A DNA stretch of 64,000 bases, from contig NC_081405.1 in assembly GCF_030272615.1 (NCBI RefSeq), forward strand, positions 20,847,047-20,911,046, read 5' to 3'. Source of the stretch: Cryptomeria japonica (taxonomy: Eukaryota; Streptophyta; Pinopsida; Cupressales; Cupressaceae). Both the position numbers and the translations under genes were made by a program. This document shows positions 61,004 to 64,000 of the stretch, in pieces. Each line of letters starts with the position of its first letter. The first letter of the stretch is position 1. Below the pieces are notes generated by a model. It saw only the letters and a program-made list of their open reading frames with translations, was not told where the DNA came from and did not search any database.

Positions 61004-61905
61004 TTAGGCTTGGGAATAGAATTCCAAATACCAGCCAAAGAATCCACATAAGAAGTTATTTTTCAGATGTGAATTATTAATCTTGAAGGGCAACAATGAA
61101 TCTATAGCCTTAGAAGTTTCCTTTGCAACAATACAAAAGGTAGGGAAGTGGTTTGAAAGGGTAGTGGTGTAATCCACCTTCACATAATTTCCAAATGAAT
61201 CTTGAACCACATGTAGGTCAGGAGAGATATAAAACCTATCAATTCTGCTAAGTTTTCTATCCACTCCTAGCCCGCAATTAATCTAAGTAAACTTTCTATT
61301 CTTATGACAAGCTCTTTTTTTTATACAATGGATCTACAACCTCAATGAAGTTGTGGCAAATAAACTATTTATCAAATTCTTTAGTGCTAAGCTTCATATG
61401 ATTATGCTAGCTTCATATGATTATGCTAATTTACCATGTCAAAATCAACTCCAATAATCCAATCAACATGAGGTAGGTGATTAGACATCCATTCCCATAA
61501 CTCACATATTTCTTTTGCAATCTTAGGGGCATAAACAAATAAAAAATCAATAGGTTGGCCACTAATAAAAGTGAGGACCCACACACAATTGCGTGATGAA
61601 CCCTCCTCTTTATCAATAACAAATCTATTGGTCTATGAAGCCAACCCAATTACAATCCCCCTATTGTCATGCGATGTATGGAAGAAGGTAGCATCTCTCC
61701 ATGCACTAAATACCGAATCAACAAGATGAGGGCCATTAATTTTAACTTCTTGCAAAAAAGCAACATTGGGCTTCCATTTGACAATAGATTTCTTGACCTC
61801 AAATTTGTGATGAGGGAGTGATAACCCTCTAACATTCCAAGTTAGAGTTTTATAATTCGCGATTAACAATCTTAGAAGAGTCTTCCTAATTTGGGAAAAA
61901 AACAT
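61004..61905 (-). pseudogene. LINE ORF2 apurinic-type endonuclease
   Basis: TWNVRGLSLPHHKFEVKK, FLQEVKI (the catalytic Glu block), then in another frame IDFLFVYAPK and DWIIGVDFDMVN, and finally SRIDRFYIS and LSNHFPTF (the final SDH block reads SNH). It nicks target DNA to prime reverse transcription. At least two frameshifts. Confidence 0.82.
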
Positions 61906-62029
61906 CTAAATTATTAGCAAGCATAATCGAGTTCTCGAAATGCTCAAGCTTCTTAGAACAAGAAATGGGAGATCTAGATCATTATCTCTCTGTTTGAACT
62001 AGTGGACCATTCCTCATTGAAGGAGATGA

Positions 62030-62796
62030 AGATCTATGTCTTTATAATAAGTTGGAGAGGATTTTTATTTATTCCTTTCAATAGACCTAGTAGGATAAGA
62101 AACATAATTTTGAGCGGATGAAACCCTATGTTGAGAATCAATTGATCTTGTAGGATCCTTTCATTTCATGACTAGCCTCCAATTATTTGTCATTATAACA
62201 TCCTTGTATAAATTAGTTTTAACATTGTCATTATCATTTGTAGCATCTTTGGTTAATTATTTCAACTAAGGGATAAAATTGGGCATCACAGTAGACTAAG
62301 TTGACTATGATTGTGAAGTGGGAGCATTTGTAAATATTGTTTGACTATATCTGCTTTTTTGGGCTAGGCTTTCTCTTATTAAATATCCATCTTGTCTACA
62401 AAAGAAGAAAGCATTAGGCTTATTAAGATAGACTATTAGTAGTAAAAATTAAAACCTTGGTCCAACTAACTTAATATTATCAGGCAACTAGTTATTTAGA
62501 TCCATCTCAACGCAAGCTCTTGGATGAACCCTAAGGCTAGAAAACTTATCAAAACTATTTTTGTACTAGATAACTCTCTCAAGTTGTGCATATTTCTTTA
62601 AAAAAAATTCTAAATTCCAAATTTTGAAAAGGTAACTCAATCCACATTTGGTTTTTAGACCTAGAGAGGTCCTCAACATGAAAACCCAAAGTCTAGGTCT
62701 ATTAGTAACAAATGTATCCACAAATAACCTAGGTTTCATATCGAAGGGATAGTTGTGTATGAGAAACAAGTTTAAAATTACAAGAGACATACCCTT
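62030..62796 (-). pseudogene. LINE ORF1 C-terminal part
   Basis: Minus strand: PRLWVFMLRTSLGLKTKCG, later DNIKLVG and FFCRQDGYLIRES, a worn C-x2-C-x4-H-x4-C zinc knuckle as in plant L1 ORF1 RNA-binding proteins. The N-terminal part is missing because of the LTR at 62797. Confidence 0.6.
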
Positions 62797-64000
62797 TGTT
62801 GGAAACATCAATGAAGGAAAACTAAGAGGGGGGGGGGGGGGTTGAATCTGTTTTCACTAAACTTAAGAAAATTAACGACAACTTCAGATTTGATCATTAA
62901 CAAGAACAAGGATATACACCACAACAACAACACATAAATTTTGATGTGGAAAACTTGGTTAAGGGAAAAACCATGGTGGGAACCTACCCACAATATGATG
63001 ATACTCTGCAGTAGTATATGTAAATATTAAAATGGGGAATGCGAATGCATTCAGGCACATTGCCTAGAGCTCACTGCTTAAAACAACAAAGGGCTACATC
63101 CCAAGGAAGGAAGGAAGGCACACTTCCTTACAAAGATCGGACACCAATTTGGATTACATGAACTAAAAGAATAACATCTTCAAATGCCTGATCACAGTTC
63201 CAGTTAAGCACACTATCTGCCTTGCAACTCTCTTCTTCACCTCATCACTCTTCTAAAAGATCAAATGCTTGTACAATTTGCATGATTATTACACTTATTT
63301 ATACAAATCATTAACCTTTATTTCAAGGTCGACTCAACTCATAAGACCTAATTACAAAATTACATCACACGATACATAAATCAATATAATGACCAATACA
63401 ACATTGACAAGGACATATAATGGACCTAAATCAAAACCTATAACACGCAACACCATCAAATATCTCACCAAGATCATCTGCAACATGCAAGAATCATCGG
63501 GTTGGTCAGAAAGTCATATAACACGAAGAATACCAATGGACCAAGAAAATATTTAATAACACACACAATGATCAATGAGGACCAACAACATGGATAGAAC
63601 ACAATCGAGAAACATCAAAAAGCAATGTGAATTCCACCGCAACAACTGCAACAACTCGGATTACTCAAATAATCATCATCTCTCTACTGGAGCTCAAGAA
63701 CACCCACATAACTTACTGACAAACTGAAAGATACACTTGTGAAGTTTCAAATCATGAACCACTCTCATTGAGGACACACATGAATGTCCCAAACACTCTC
63801 CCAAATCCGCTCAACATAATAAATCAATTCTGGAGCAATACAAACCATAAATCACAACTCTGCAATATAGAACCAATAGAAAAACTAGTCATCACACCAG
63901 ACCTCATAACTCGATCAAATCACCTTCCGGAACACTGAAAATCATGTTGAATCAACTGAAGATACTTATCTTTGAATCCTTAAATCTATATCAGCATATC
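62797..64000 (-). repeat. copia-type LTR, cut by the window edge
   Basis: Starts TGTTGGAAAC, has a run of 14 G at 62828-62841, then GGGAAAAACCATGGTGGG and GGCACATTGCCTAGA, all shared with the insert at 14918. At least 1.2 kb long; its other end and any internal region lie outside the window. Minus orientation is inferred from the position of the G run. Confidence 0.7.

Larger units (their letters stand above)
56496..62796 (-). mobile_element. L1-type plant LINE, inactive, interrupted and cut at its 5' end
   Basis: Order on the minus strand: ORF1 tail with a degenerate zinc knuckle (62030-62796), endonuclease (61004-61905), RT (59030-60900) and zinc-binding tail (56496-57350). A non-coding block of about 1.6 kb (57357-58970) separates RT from the tail. 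Multiple stops and frameshifts occur in every domain, so it is long dead. The 5' end is removed by the LTR starting at 62797. Confidence 0.85.

Overview
This is a stretch of large, repeat-dominated plant nuclear DNA. AT-rich spacer, one clear intronless nuclear gene for a plastid protein, and old nested Ty3/gypsy, Ty1/copia and LINE insertions point to a land plant with a big genome, most likely a gymnosperm such as a conifer. That placement rests on overall character (slowly decayed long-LTR elements, Tat-type gypsy, very low gene density) and not on a diagnostic gene. There is no sign of bacterial or organellar DNA. Many of the longest open frames are low-complexity artefacts, or use non-ATG starts inside repeats.

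Layout. 1-2000: a gypsy fragment, then spacer. 2055-2300 (-): a possible small Gly/Pro-rich protein gene with its own TATA box. 2974-3690: a 44-bp tandem repeat and the tail of a LINE. 3700-8700: spacer with two sets of direct repeats. 8931-9656 (-): a complete type II peroxiredoxin (PRXIIE type) with a predicted plastid transit peptide, TATA box, a duplicated promoter segment and a 44-bp repeat array behind it. 9900-14600: spacer. 14630-19691 (+): a copia fossil with its 3' LTR, carrying a 969-bp insert. 19692-22201: a second, related copia-type LTR, itself hit by a putative solo gypsy LTR. 22205-25195 (+): a decayed coding region I cannot assign.

26018-53133 is one 27-kb nested complex. A Tat-type Ty3/gypsy element on the minus strand (gag, protease, RT-RNase H, second RNase H, integrase; both LTRs; PPT; PBS; near-identical 5-bp target duplication) has two copia-type insertions. 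One is a collapsed element at 28887-30503 in its 3' untranslated part. The other is an 8.6-kb gag-only (non-autonomous) element at 44093-52734 inside its 5' LTR. Sample alignments of both large LTR pairs differ at about 6%, so both insertions are old, and the nesting shows the gag-only element came second.

53540-62796 (-): an RNase H fragment, a long TACATA microsatellite, then an L1-type plant LINE (ORF1 tail, endonuclease, RT, zinc-binding tail) with a 1.6-kb non-coding interruption. 62797 to the end: part of another copia-type LTR that cuts the LINE's 5' end.

The only gene with an assignable cellular role is the plastid peroxiredoxin. The rest is mainly a record of successive retroelement insertions. 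The items most worth a second look are the unassigned coding fossil at 22205-25195, the gag-only copia element, a hairpin shared by several copia-type LTRs with paired base changes in its stem, and the small Gly/Pro-rich gene.
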